Positions 16,766-23,840 of a DNA stretch of 64,000 nt are shown here, in pieces. The notes under the pieces are model-generated. The model saw only the letters and a list, made by a program, of their open reading frames with translations, ran no database searches and was not told the origin of the DNA. Source of the stretch: Mycobacterium ostraviense (GTDB lineage Bacteria > Actinomycetota > Actinomycetes > Mycobacteriales > Mycobacteriaceae); contig NZ_NKRE01000001.1 in assembly GCF_002705925.1 (NCBI RefSeq), positions 3,194,962-3,258,961 of the forward strand. Reading direction: 5' to 3'. Position 1 is the first letter of the stretch, and each line of letters opens with the position of its first letter. A program made the translations under genes and the position numbers.

Positions 16766-17517
16766 AAGCGATGAACTTCCTCGGGCAAACCTGGTCCTAC
16801 GTCTCCACGGCGGCTAACTGGACCGGACCCGCCGGGCTGGCCGCCCGGACGGTGGAGCACTTGGAATACACCGGGCTGGCCGTGACCGCCGCGGTGGTCA
16901 TCGCCGTCCCGATCGGAATGGTCATCGGGCACACCGGTCGCGGCCAGGTGCTGGTGGTCGCCGTGGTCAACGGGCTGCGCGCGCTGCCGACGCTGGGTGT
17001 GCTGCTGTTGGGCGTGCTGCTTTTCGGGCTCGGTATCGGCCCGCCGATCGGGGCGCTGCTGCTGCTGGGCATTCCGTCGCTGCTGGCCGGCACCTATGCG
17101 GGTATCGCCGGTGTCGACCCGCTGGTCGTCGATGCCGCTCGAGCGATGGGGATGACGGAATCGCGGGTGCTGCTGCGGGTCGAGCTGCCCAACGCGATGC
17201 CGCTGCTGCTCGGCGGGCTGCGCAGCGCGACGCTGCAGGTGGTTGCCACCGCGACGGTGGCCGCCTACGCCAGTCTGGGTGGGTTGGGCCGCTACCTGAT
17301 CGACGGGATCAAGGAGCGCCAATTCCACATCGCCCTGGTCGGCGCGGTGATGGTGGCTGCGCTGGCGTTGATCCTGGACGCGGTGCTGGCGTTGGCGGTA
17401 TGGGCGTCGGCGCCGGGCACCGATCGTCTGAGAAAGCCCGTAAGCAGGCCAAATCGCAAAATTGACGTCACAGTTAGCTCCAATTTGGCCACGTCCGACG
17501 GACACGTCCTACGGTAG
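16762..17517 (+). CDS. proZ: Osmoprotectant ABC importer permease ProZ
   Basis: 251 residues. Five to six membrane helices (for example VTAAVVIAVPIGMVIGHT and LLLGVLLFGLGIGPPIGALLLLGIP) and the permease EAA loop VDAARAMGMTESRVLLRVELP. Starts with ATG 16762 overlapping the proW stop. The last 35 residues are polar and less conserved-looking. Partner of ProW in the heterodimeric channel for glycine betaine/proline-type compounds. Confidence 0.9.
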   Translation: MKAMNFLGQTWSYVSTAANWTGPAGLAARTVEHLEYTGLAVTAAVVIAVPIGMVIGHTGRGQVLVVAVVNGLRALPTLGVLLLGVLLFGLGIGPPIGALLLLGIPSLLAGTYAGIAGVDPLVVDAARAMGMTESRVLLRVELPNAMPLLLGGLRSATLQVVATATVAAYASLGGLGRYLIDGIKERQFHIALVGAVMVAALALILDAVLALAVWASAPGTDRLRKPVSRPNRKIDVTVSSNLATSDGHVLR

Positions 17518-17521
17518 GAGT

Positions 17522-18121
17522 GTGAACTCCGCTCCCTCTGATCCGGCCCGGCGCGTCTGGTCGGCGATGTTGACTTGGCGCGCCCAGGACGTCTCACGCA
17601 TGGAATCGGTACGAATCCAGGTGTCCGGCAAGCGAATCAGGGCCAACGGCCGCATCGTGGCGGCGGCCACCGCGACAAATCCGGCCTTCGGTGCCTACTA
17701 CGACTTGCAGACCGACGAGTCCGGCGCCACCAAGCGGTTCGGGCTGACCGTCACGCTGGCCGAGCGGGAACGGCAGCTTGCTATCGCCCGTGATGAGGAG
17801 AACATGTGGCTGGTGACCGACCACCAGGGCGAGCGGCGCGCGGCCTACAACGGTGCGCTCGACGTCGACTTGGTGTTCAGTCCGTTCTTCAACGCGCTGC
17901 CGATCCGGCGCCTCGGCATCCACGAGAAGGCCGAGTCAGTGTCCTTGCCGATGGTCTACGTCAATGTCCCCGAGATGACCGTCGACGCGGCCACCGTCAG
18001 CTACACCAGCGAGGGACGTCTGGACGCGATCAAGCTCCGTTCACCGGTCGCCGATACCACCGTGACCGTCGACGCCGAGGGATTCATTGTGGACTATCCA
18101 GGATTGGCAGAGCGGATCTGA
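17522..18121 (+). CDS. Putative glycolipid-binding domain protein (Rv3755c type)
   Basis: 199 residues from GTG 17522, the length I recall for H37Rv Rv3755c. The sequence ([18 protein letters not shown], then [35 protein letters not shown] and [17 protein letters not shown]) fits the PF06475 putative glycolipid-binding family, a beta-barrel fold of unproven ligand. It is 4 bp after proZ, so it may be transcribed with the importer. Its last 38 bp overlap the end of the convergent tyrA. Confidence 0.78.
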   Translation: MNSAPSDPARRVWSAMLTWRAQDVSRMESVRIQVSGKRIRANGRIVAAATATNPAFGAYYDLQTDESGATKRFGLTVTLAERERQLAIARDEENMWLVTDHQGERRAAYNGALDVDLVFSPFFNALPIRRLGIHEKAESVSLPMVYVNVPEMTVDAATVSYTSEGRLDAIKLRSPVADTTVTVDAEGFIVDYPGLAERI

Positions 18122-19043
18122 TCACCCCGCCAGCCCGGCCTGCGGCGGCCAGTTGCTCGCGCCATCTCTCGGCGCCGATCACCACCGTGATGATGTCGGA
18201 GCGCGGGAAGCTCTCGTAGCGGGTGCGTGCGGCGTGGCCGGCGTCGACCATGTCGGCCACCGACCCGTGGCCGGCCAGCGAATCACGGGCGCGGCCCAGC
18301 AACTCGATGACCCGGTCGGTGACCGGCACCAACTGGCCGGTGTTGGCTTCACACATCGCGCGCACCAGATCCGGGGCGGTGCCGGCGACTCGGGTGGCGT
18401 CCCGGAACGATCCCGCGGCAAGCGCGAACGCCAGCGGCACCTCGGCGGCGGTGATCGCCAGCGCCTCGGCAAGCAGATGCGGTAAGTGGGAGATGGCGGC
18501 CGCGGCGGCATCGTGCTCGTTGGATTTGGCGGGGACCACCACGGCTCCGCAGTCCAGTGCCAACGTCATCACCATCGACCACACCTGAGGATCGACGTGG
18601 TCGTCCACGGCGATCACCCAGGGGGCTCGGGTGAACAGCCCCCCATGGCCGGCGGCCCAGCCCGAGTGGGCGGTGCCCGTCATCGGGTGACCGCCCACGA
18701 AGCGGGCCTGCAGACCGGCGGCGGCGACCTCGTCGAGCACCGCGCATTTGACGCTGGTGACGTCGGTCAGCGGACAGTTGGGGGCCGACTCGCTGATATG
18801 GGCGAGCATGTTGGGCAAAGCCGGCACGGGAACCGCCAGCACGATCAACGCTTCGATGTCCGCGGCCCGAGTCAGCGTCGCGGAAAGATCGGTGCTGGCG
18901 TCAAATCCTTCGGCCCGGGCGCCGTGGGCTCCCTCCACCGACCGGTTGTAGCCGAAAACCTCGCGGCCGGCCGCTGCCGTGGCTCGCATGATCGAGCCGC
19001 CTATCAGCCCCAGCCCGAGCACGCACACGGGTGTCGTCTGCAC
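18084..19043 (-). CDS. tyrA: Prephenate dehydrogenase TyrA
   Basis: 319 residues from GTG 19043. The NAD-binding motif LGLGLIGGS is at residue about 10, followed by [13 protein letters not shown] and the catalytic-region [14 protein letters not shown] with the conserved His. The C-terminal helical dimer domain contains [21 protein letters not shown]. It oxidatively decarboxylates prephenate to 4-hydroxyphenylpyruvate in tyrosine biosynthesis. No ACT domain is visible, so feedback control is not evident. Convergent overlap of 38 bp with the Rv3755c-type gene. Confidence 0.92.
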   Translation of the reverse strand: MQTTPVCVLGLGLIGGSIMRATAAAGREVFGYNRSVEGAHGARAEGFDASTDLSATLTRAADIEALIVLAVPVPALPNMLAHISESAPNCPLTDVTSVKCAVLDEVAAAGLQARFVGGHPMTGTAHSGWAAGHGGLFTRAPWVIAVDDHVDPQVWSMVMTLALDCGAVVVPAKSNEHDAAAAAISHLPHLLAEALAITAAEVPLAFALAAGSFRDATRVAGTAPDLVRAMCEANTGQLVPVTDRVIELLGRARDSLAGHGSVADMVDAGHAARTRYESFPRSDIITVVIGAERWREQLAAAGRAGGVIRSALPILDSPQ

Positions 19044-19159
19044 AGTCCCAAGGTTGGCACACTTGTCCGGTCCGCGCGTAGCCCTAGTTGCTGTTGCGGG
19101 TCGGTGCCGGAGCGGGGTCGTCTGGTCACGGGCCTGGTCAGCGACTAGCGTAAGCGGCC

Positions 19160-19681
19160 ATGGGAGCACAACGGGCCTCCGCGCAGGGCCCGTCCGCCGA
19201 CGCGCCGGACGGATTCGGCGTTGCCGTCGTGCGTGAAGAGGGCAAATGGCGCTGCGCGGCGATGGGTCGGAAGGCGCTGACCAGCCTGGCGGCCGCAGAG
19301 ACGGAACTGCGTGAACTGCGCAGTTCCGGAGCGGTGTTCGGGCTGCTCGACATCGACGACGAGTTCTTCATCATCTTGCGCCCCGCACCCTCGGGGACGC
19401 GTCTGCTGCTGTCGGACGCGACTGCGGCGCTGGACTACGACATCGCCGCGGAGGCATTGGACAGCCTGGACGCCGAGATCGATCCCGACGACCTCGAGGA
19501 TGCCGAGCCATTCGAGGAAGGCGACCTGGGACTGCTGGCCGACATCGGCCTGCCCGAAGCGGTGCTCGGAGTCATCCTCGACGAGACCGACCTCTACGCC
19601 GATGAGCAGCTCGGGCGCATCGCCCGGGAGATGGGCTTCGCCGAGCAACTTTCGGCGGTGATCGACCGCCTCGGTCGGTGA
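19160..19681 (+). CDS. tRNA adenosine deaminase-associated protein (Rv3753c type)
   Basis: 173 residues. The strands [37 protein letters not shown] and [24 protein letters not shown] are characteristic of the small actinobacterial family always found before tadA. An acidic stretch ([17 protein letters not shown]) follows. Biochemical role unproven; the constant pairing with TadA suggests a helper role. Its TGA is immediately followed by the tadA frame. Confidence 0.85.
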   Translation: MGAQRASAQGPSADAPDGFGVAVVREEGKWRCAAMGRKALTSLAAAETELRELRSSGAVFGLLDIDDEFFIILRPAPSGTRLLLSDATAALDYDIAAEALDSLDAEIDPDDLEDAEPFEEGDLGLLADIGLPEAVLGVILDETDLYADEQLGRIAREMGFAEQLSAVIDRLGR

Positions 19682-19684
19682 CCG

Positions 19685-20155
19685 CTGACCGCGTCGCTGA
19701 GCACTGACGAAGAGCTGATCCGTGCCGCATTGGCGGTCGCCACGACGGCGGGTCCGCGCGACGTGCCCATCGGCGCGGTCGTCGTCAGTGCCGACGGAAC
19801 AGAACTGTCCCGCGCGGCGAATGCCCGTGAGGCGCTGGGTGATCCGACCGCGCACGCCGAGATCCTCGCCTTGCGCGCGGCGGCCACGGTGCTCGGTGAC
19901 GGCTGGCGGTTGGCGGGGACGACGCTGGCGGTCACCGTGGAACCGTGCACGATGTGCGCGGGTGCGCTGGTGCTGGCGCGGGTCGCTCGACTGGTGTTCG
20001 GCGCCTGGGAACCCAAGACGGGAGCGGTCGGGTCGTTGTGGGACGTGGTCCGCGACCGTCGGCTCAACCATCGCCCGCAGGTGCGGGGCGGTGTGCTCGC
20101 CGCGGACTGCGCCGCACCCATGGAGGAGTTCTTCGCCCGCCAGCGATTGGGGTGA
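19685..20155 (+). CDS. tadA: tRNA adenosine deaminase TadA
   Basis: About 156 residues if read from the CTG at 19685 (LTASLSTDEELIRAA...), which aligns with the start I recall for Rv3752c; the only ordinary start codon in frame nearby is TTG 19730, which would remove the first helix. Zinc and catalytic residues are all present: HAEILAL (His and Glu) and PCTMCAGALVLARV (two Cys). The enzyme converts A34 to inosine in tRNA-Arg(ACG). A CTG start, or weak initiation by coupling to the previous stop 3 bp upstream, would be unusual. Confidence 0.85.
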   Translation: MTASLSTDEELIRAALAVATTAGPRDVPIGAVVVSADGTELSRAANAREALGDPTAHAEILALRAAATVLGDGWRLAGTTLAVTVEPCTMCAGALVLARVARLVFGAWEPKTGAVGSLWDVVRDRRLNHRPQVRGGVLAADCAAPMEEFFARQRLG

Positions 20156-20184
20156 CCCGCCCCCGGTTCGGTAAGCTGCTCGAC

Positions 20185-20274
20185 GGTGGCGTGTCCGAGC
20201 GGCCTAAGGAGCACGCCTCGAAAGCGTGTGACGGCTAACACCGTCCGAGGGTTCAAATCCCTCCGCCACCGCCA
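20185..20274 (+). tRNA. serV: tRNA-Ser (anticodon CGA)
   Basis: A 90-base cloverleaf with an extra-long variable arm, as expected for tRNA-Ser. Acceptor arms are GGTGGCG (20185-20191) and CGCCACC (20264-20270), with discriminator G and an encoded CCA at 20272-20274. The anticodon loop CTCGAAA has anticodon CGA, and the T-arm has GGTTCAAATCC. Its 3' end is imperfectly repeated 1.09 kb downstream, making it a likely integration site. The gene symbol follows the H37Rv neighbourhood and is tentative. Confidence 0.93.
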
Positions 20275-20389
20275 TAGCCCTGAACCTGTTTACGCAGGTA
20301 AATTGCTATTTCTGCGTTTGCTGCGGGGTGGGGGCTCGTCCCGGCAAAACCTCAAAAGATTCGGGTGAGGAACCGGTGGCCGGGTTTCT

Positions 20390-20764
20390 TCAGACCTGGC
20401 CTAGGTAATCGAACAAGGACGCATCTACCTGATCTAGTTTCGCAGGATCCAAAGTTCCGGTGAACTGCCGCAGGTCGGTCTTTTCGATCGACTGAATCGC
20501 TGGAATTCGGACCCAGCATTTCTTCGTGACGCCGCCTTCGCCGGCGGCCAGCTTGACGTCGAACCGGGTCTTGAGTGTTGTCTGGCTCGATATCGGGCAG
20601 CCGGATACCGTGGGCCAATCAGCTTGGCTGTTGGTGGCATCTCCGCTCAAGACGACGAAATACCTGTGGTCGTGAAGAACCTGCCGAATGACCCTGGGCA
20701 GCAGGACAAGTTTGTCGTCGGGAACGAGATAGATACCGCCCTGGATCGTCTGTGTCTGAGCCAT
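20390..20764 (-). CDS. PemK/MazF-like toxin
   Basis: 124 residues. The N-terminal strand pattern (GGIYLVPDDKLVLLP), RYFVVLSGDATNSQADWPTVSGCPISSQ and TRFDVKLAAGEGGVTKKCWVRIPAIQSI fit the SH3-like barrel of PemK/MazF/CcdB-family toxins, including the conserved 'P-V-S' and 'C-W-V-R-I' core strands. Members cut RNA or poison gyrase; which applies here cannot be told. Its ATG is 5 bases after the stop of the upstream small gene, the normal antitoxin-toxin order. Lies inside the tRNA-Ser mini-island. Confidence 0.62.
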   Translation of the reverse strand: MAQTQTIQGGIYLVPDDKLVLLPRVIRQVLHDHRYFVVLSGDATNSQADWPTVSGCPISSQTTLKTRFDVKLAAGEGGVTKKCWVRIPAIQSIEKTDLRQFTGTLDPAKLDQVDASLFDYLGQV

Positions 20765-20769
20765 CTACC

Positions 20770-21087
20770 TCAGTGGAAACGCTTGTTGACGCGTTGACGG
20801 GGGCCATCGAAGGCCCGTACGTCGGCCGCCAGCACGGACAGGTCACCCTCGTCGGCCTTGTGTGCCATTTTCGCTCGGACGGCACGCAGGTACTCCCTAC
20901 GCTTGTCGACGGCGAGAGTCAGTTGCCGCGTCTCTTCTCGGATCTCCTCATAGAGGTGCGCAGGAATGAGGTGGATGCCGCCGTGCTCATCTTTGAGCAT
21001 GACGAATTCTTCCGCTGGGTGGCCGCCCTCGACTACCAGCTGTGAGTTGTCGTTGGCGCGGACCCGACCAGTGTGGAGGACGCTCAT
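20770..21087 (-). CDS. Probable antitoxin of the PemK/MazF-like pair
   Basis: 105 residues from ATG 21087. The N-terminus (TGRVRANDNSQLVVEGGHPAEEFVMLKDEHGGIHLIPAHLYEEI) is compact and strand-rich, followed by a long charged helix rich in Arg and Glu (REETRQLTLAVDKRREYLRAVRAKMAH), the usual antitoxin split into a DNA-binding head and toxin-binding tail. I do not recognise a named antitoxin family. The call rests mainly on size, charge and position just ahead of the toxin. Confidence 0.55.
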   Translation of the reverse strand: MSVLHTGRVRANDNSQLVVEGGHPAEEFVMLKDEHGGIHLIPAHLYEEIREETRQLTLAVDKRREYLRAVRAKMAHKADEGDLSVLAADVRAFDGPRQRVNKRFH

Positions 21088-21151
21088 CCTCGTTATCGCC
21101 TCCTGGGGCTGACAGTGCGATGTGCATGGCATCGCGCTTATGAGATTTAGT

Positions 21152-21170
21152 ATGCCCAACGGGTTGGCAT
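21152..21170. promoter_or_regulatory. Candidate operator palindrome upstream of the antitoxin
   Basis: ATGCCCAACGGGTTGGCAT reads as an inverted repeat (ATGCCcAAC / GTTGGCAT, one bulged base) 65-83 bp upstream of the antitoxin start. Toxin-antitoxin operons are typically autorepressed at such sites. No promoter boxes were assigned with confidence. Confidence 0.4.
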
Positions 21171-21338
21171 TTGCGCAGAGGTATCCCGGCCTGTCACCCG
21201 GCCGGTCCACTGGGCCGATGCCCGCGCTGAGCACACCGTGAGCACATTCTGAGCACAGTTACAGATAACTAGATTGACTACGCAGATGGCTTTAGGCAGC
21301 TCAGGCCGTTTTCAACGCCCTGACCAGGTAGCTGAATA

Positions 21339-21363
21339 GGGTTCCAATCCCTCCACCACCGCC
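21339..21363 (+). repeat. att-like copy of the tRNA-Ser 3' end
   Basis: 25 bases matching 20250-20274 of tRNA-Ser except for two substitutions (A to C in the T-loop and G to A in the acceptor stem) and the terminal bases. Interpreted as the distal attachment site of the mini-island. Confidence 0.65.
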
Positions 21364-21478
21364 TTTCGTATCGCGGATTTTTCCGTTCTATTCGCGCTGC
21401 CAGCTTCGCCGACCTGAAAAAGTCGCCGACGGACCGCCGGTACTCGACTTTTCGTTTCTTTCGTTTTAACTTGGCTTT

Positions 21479-21928
21479 ATGACAGCTGGCGTAGCCGTTG
21501 AAGAACGGACCGTTCTACCACCTCAAGAACCGGAAGGCCTCGCGCCGCTGCTGGAAGCGCTCGGGTCTCCGGAGGTTTCCGTGTGCGGCGGCAACGGGCG
21601 GGCGATTACCCTTCCCGATTCTGTGCGCGACGCGCTCTACAACGTGGTGCTGGCGCTGTCGCAAGGCAAGGGCATCTCGCTCATTCCGCGCCAGCGCAAG
21701 CTCACCACGCAGGAGGCAGCCGACCTGCTGAATATCTCCCGTCCGACGCTGGTGAAGCTTCTCGAAGGCGGACGTATCCCGTTCGAAAAGCCGGGGCGGC
21801 ACCGCAAGGTCAGCCTGGATGCTCTGCTGGAGTATCAGCGCCAGACACGGGCCAACCGGCGCGCAACGCTAGCCGAGCTGACCCAAGACTCCGCTGCCGA
21901 AATCGAGGCAATTCTGAAGGCGCAGTGA
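21479..21928 (+). CDS. Excisionase-family DNA-binding protein, antitoxin-like (Rv3750c type)
   Basis: 149 residues. The central segment RQRKLTTQEAADLLNISRPTLVKLLEGGRIPFEKPGRHRKV is a MerR/excisionase-type helix-turn-helix with wing; a helical C-terminus (ALLEYQRQTRANRRATLAELTQDSAAEIE) follows. In actinobacteria this protein is regularly followed by a PIN-domain gene and the pair behaves as a toxin-antitoxin module; here the PIN gene (21945 onward) is broken. It could alternatively be a leftover excisionase of the tRNA-Ser element. The N-terminal 40 residues are of unknown role. Confidence 0.75.
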   Translation: MTAGVAVEERTVLPPQEPEGLAPLLEALGSPEVSVCGGNGRAITLPDSVRDALYNVVLALSQGKGISLIPRQRKLTTQEAADLLNISRPTLVKLLEGGRIPFEKPGRHRKVSLDALLEYQRQTRANRRATLAELTQDSAAEIEAILKAQ

Positions 21929-21944
21929 GGGATCAAAACGAGCA

Positions 21945-22120
21945 ATGTCGGCGTTCCCGGTGGTGTTGGACGCTTGCGTGCTCGTTCCCTATCCGCTGGT
22001 CGATTTTCTGCTGCGGCTGGCCGATGAAGGGATTTATCGGCTGCGGGGCGCTATCTCGATAAGCGGCTGAAGGCGATGCGGGATAGCTTCATTGACGCCG
22101 AAGCCACCGGCTCTGACCGC
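21945..22120 (+). pseudogene. Broken PIN-domain toxin gene (Rv3749c type)
   Basis: Starts with ATG 21945 (MSAFPVVLDACVLVPYPLVDFLLRLADEGIYRL), a good PIN N-terminus with the first catalytic Asp, but reads into a stop at 22068-22070. In another frame, RYLDKRLKAMRDSFIDAEATG continues the expected protein, so there has been an internal deletion/frameshift, and the rest of the domain is missing. The antitoxin-like gene 16 bp upstream is intact. Confidence 0.7.
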
Positions 22121-22156
22121 ATCAAGGAGGCATCGGGACGAGTGCACCACAAGACA

Positions 22157-22560
22157 TCAGCGGTACTGCACGATGCCGAGTCCATCGATGCGTCGAAAGT
22201 CGGCGACGTTGGCGGTGACGACGGGTATGCCCAACTGCAAACTCGCGCAACCGATCCAGACGTCATTGGTACCGATCAGCTCGCCCCGGCGACGCAGCTC
22301 CCGCACCACCCTCGCGTAGACGAACGCGATCTGATCATCCACCGGGACGAGGGTGTGTCCCTCGCGCATGGCGGTAACCACAGGGTGGTCGGCTCGGTCG
22401 AATCCTTCGGCGAATTCGCCCAGCGCGATCGTCGAAAGGAACAGTTCGGCATCCGGTGACCGTTTGAGGAACCGGTGCGCGGCGCCGTCGTCGTCACGCG
22501 GGACCGCTCGCGTTGCAGATCGATGAGAAACGTCGTGTCGACGCTCACCCGGATCGCCAC
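22157..22560 (-). pseudogene. VapC-type PIN toxin with frameshift
   Basis: The gene starts at GTG 22560 (VAIRVSVDTTFLIDLQRERS), overlapping the VapB stop by 16 bases. A frameshift near 22500 moves the reading frame to one that encodes DDDGAAHRFLKRSPDAELFLSTIALGEFAEG... through GTNDVWIGCASLQLGIPVVTANVADFRRIDGL and a stop at 22157. The four PIN acids are all still encoded, split across the two frames. A single-base indel in a run of CG-rich triplets is the simplest explanation, so sequencing error must be excluded. Confidence 0.75.
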
Positions 22561-22790
22561 AAGTCCTCGGGCGGTGTGTCGGTGTGCTGCGCTTCGTCGA
22601 GGCGCGCGAGAACATCGTCGCGCACCGTCGGGAGTTCAGCGAGTGCCTCCAGAAGCGCCGCGGCCGTGGGCGCCTCGTTGCGCCAATGCGCACGCTTGAT
22701 GACTTGAGAGAACGATTCGGTTGGCGAACGCCGGGCAGCCCGAAGACATTCGTACGCCTCGAGATCGATCGATATCGTCTTGGTTGCCAC
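22545..22790 (-). CDS. VapB-type antitoxin
   Basis: 81 residues from GTG 22790 (VATKTISIDLEAYECLRAARR); ATG 22805 is an alternative. The N-terminal strand-helix (TISIDLEAYECLRAARRSPTESFSQVIKRA) is the ribbon-helix-helix-like head of the DUF217/VapB antitoxins, and the C-terminal part (LPTVRDDVLARLDEAQ) is the toxin-binding tail. It overlaps the start of the adjacent vapC by 16 bp. With the toxin frameshifted, the antitoxin may now be an orphan. Confidence 0.75.
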   Translation of the reverse strand: MATKTISIDLEAYECLRAARRSPTESFSQVIKRAHWRNEAPTAAALLEALAELPTVRDDVLARLDEAQHTDTPPEDLWRSG

Positions 22791-22868
22791 GGTGCATGTG
22801 TACATGCATGGCACTGTGTAGGCAAGGTCCGACGGCCTTGGCCGCACGCCACGGCCGTGCCACCGCGA

Positions 22869-23228
22869 TTAGCCACTCACCAGCAACGGAAGCGAGATCG
22901 TTCCGGCACCACCGGTCACCACGATCACCCAACGGCCGTCGACCGGCAGAGTCACCTCGATGCCAAAGATCGCGAAGCCGACCTCGGCGGCGGTGGCGGC
23001 TTCCGGCAACTCGTAGGGCAGGTGTAACGGCTCCTCGTCGGTGGGGGGCCAGATCTCGACATCGACTCGCCGGTCCGGGTTACCGGTTTCGGTCTGCGTC
23101 AGCACCACCAGCAGAAACTGCGCCAACCGGTCGGCGGCGAGGGTGTAACGGAACAAGACGCCGCCGGAGACGTTGAGCTTGTTGTCCACCGCCGAAGCCG
23201 CTTCGGCCAGGAAGGCCCCCACGATCAT
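22869..23228 (-). CDS. Conserved small protein (Rv3748 type), DUF6941-like
   Basis: 119 residues from ATG 23228, the length I recall for Rv3748. Pattern: FLAEAASAVDNKLNVSGGVLFRY, then LVVLTQTE, LHLPYELPEA and a final EVTLPVDGRWVIVVTGGAGTISLPLLVS. It is a clear paralogue of the gene at 27202, and both resemble the gene at 50118. The repeated 'DNKLNVSGG... strand... PVDGRW' organisation suggests an all-beta domain. Function unknown. Confidence 0.75.
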   Translation of the reverse strand: MIVGAFLAEAASAVDNKLNVSGGVLFRYTLAADRLAQFLLVVLTQTETGNPDRRVDVEIWPPTDEEPLHLPYELPEAATAAEVGFAIFGIEVTLPVDGRWVIVVTGGAGTISLPLLVSG

Positions 23229-23258
23229 CCTGCCGAACCTACCGCTATTCTCGTCAGC

Positions 23259-23669
23259 TCAGCCCGCGCCGTAGGGCTGGGGCTGGGGCTGCTGGGGCTG
23301 CGGCGCGCCGCCGTAACCGAGCTGCGTGGCGGTGTAACGGGCGGCCTCAGTCACCGGCACCGCTTGCACCGCGGTGCCGTAGGCGCAGATCTCGGTCCAC
23401 ACGTCACCGAGCTCGGTGGTGTCGAATCGCATTCCGATGATCGCGTTACCGCCCTTGTTGCGCGCCTCGTTCATCAGCCGGACCATCGCCTCGTTGCGGC
23501 TCTCGGCCAGGTTCTTGGTCATGCCCTGCAACTCGCCGCCGAACATCGATTTGAAGCCAGCACCTATCTGCGAGAAGGCATTTCGTGATCGCACGGTGAG
23601 TCCGAAGACTTCGCCGCAGACGCGTTGGATCTCCCAACCGGGAATGTCATTGGTAGTGACAATGAGCAC
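23259..23669 (-). CDS. YbjQ-family (heavy-metal-binding domain) protein
   Basis: 136 residues from GTG 23669. The sequence VTTNDIPGWEIQRVCGEVFGLTVRSRN followed by GAGFKSMFGGELQGMTKNLAESRNEAMVRLMNEARNKGGNAIIGMRFD is the YbjQ/UPF0145 (DUF74) signature; a Pro/Gln-rich tail ends the protein. The family forms pentameric rings; a metal-binding role has been proposed but not settled. Stop codon at 23259. Confidence 0.85.
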   Translation of the reverse strand: MLIVTTNDIPGWEIQRVCGEVFGLTVRSRNAFSQIGAGFKSMFGGELQGMTKNLAESRNEAMVRLMNEARNKGGNAIIGMRFDTTELGDVWTEICAYGTAVQAVPVTEAARYTATQLGYGGAPQPQQPQPQPYGAG

Positions 23670-23840
23670 CGCACAACCTTTCTGCCGAAATCAGCGATGG
23701 CCTGGCTCCCGGTGCAGGGTACCGCTCCGCCGCCGGCTGCGGCGCTGCGGCGCAGCTATTCGGCGGTAGTTTCACCGGGCTTCGTCCTCGCGGCTACCGT
23801 CTGAGTCACATTCCGATCGACACGCGGGAGTGGGGCTTCG

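Larger units (their letters stand above)
20250..21363 (+). mobile_element. Mini-island at tRNA-Ser between att-like repeats
   Basis: The tRNA 3' end GGGTTCAAATCCCTCCGCCA (20250 onward) is repeated with two mismatches at 21339-21363 (GGGTTCCAATCCCTCCACCA...). The roughly 1.1 kb between them holds only a toxin-antitoxin pair on the minus strand and no integrase. This is the layout of a decayed or satellite tRNA-integrated island. H37Rv also has an integrase fragment next to this tRNA (from memory), supporting the site as a hotspot. Confidence 0.65.
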
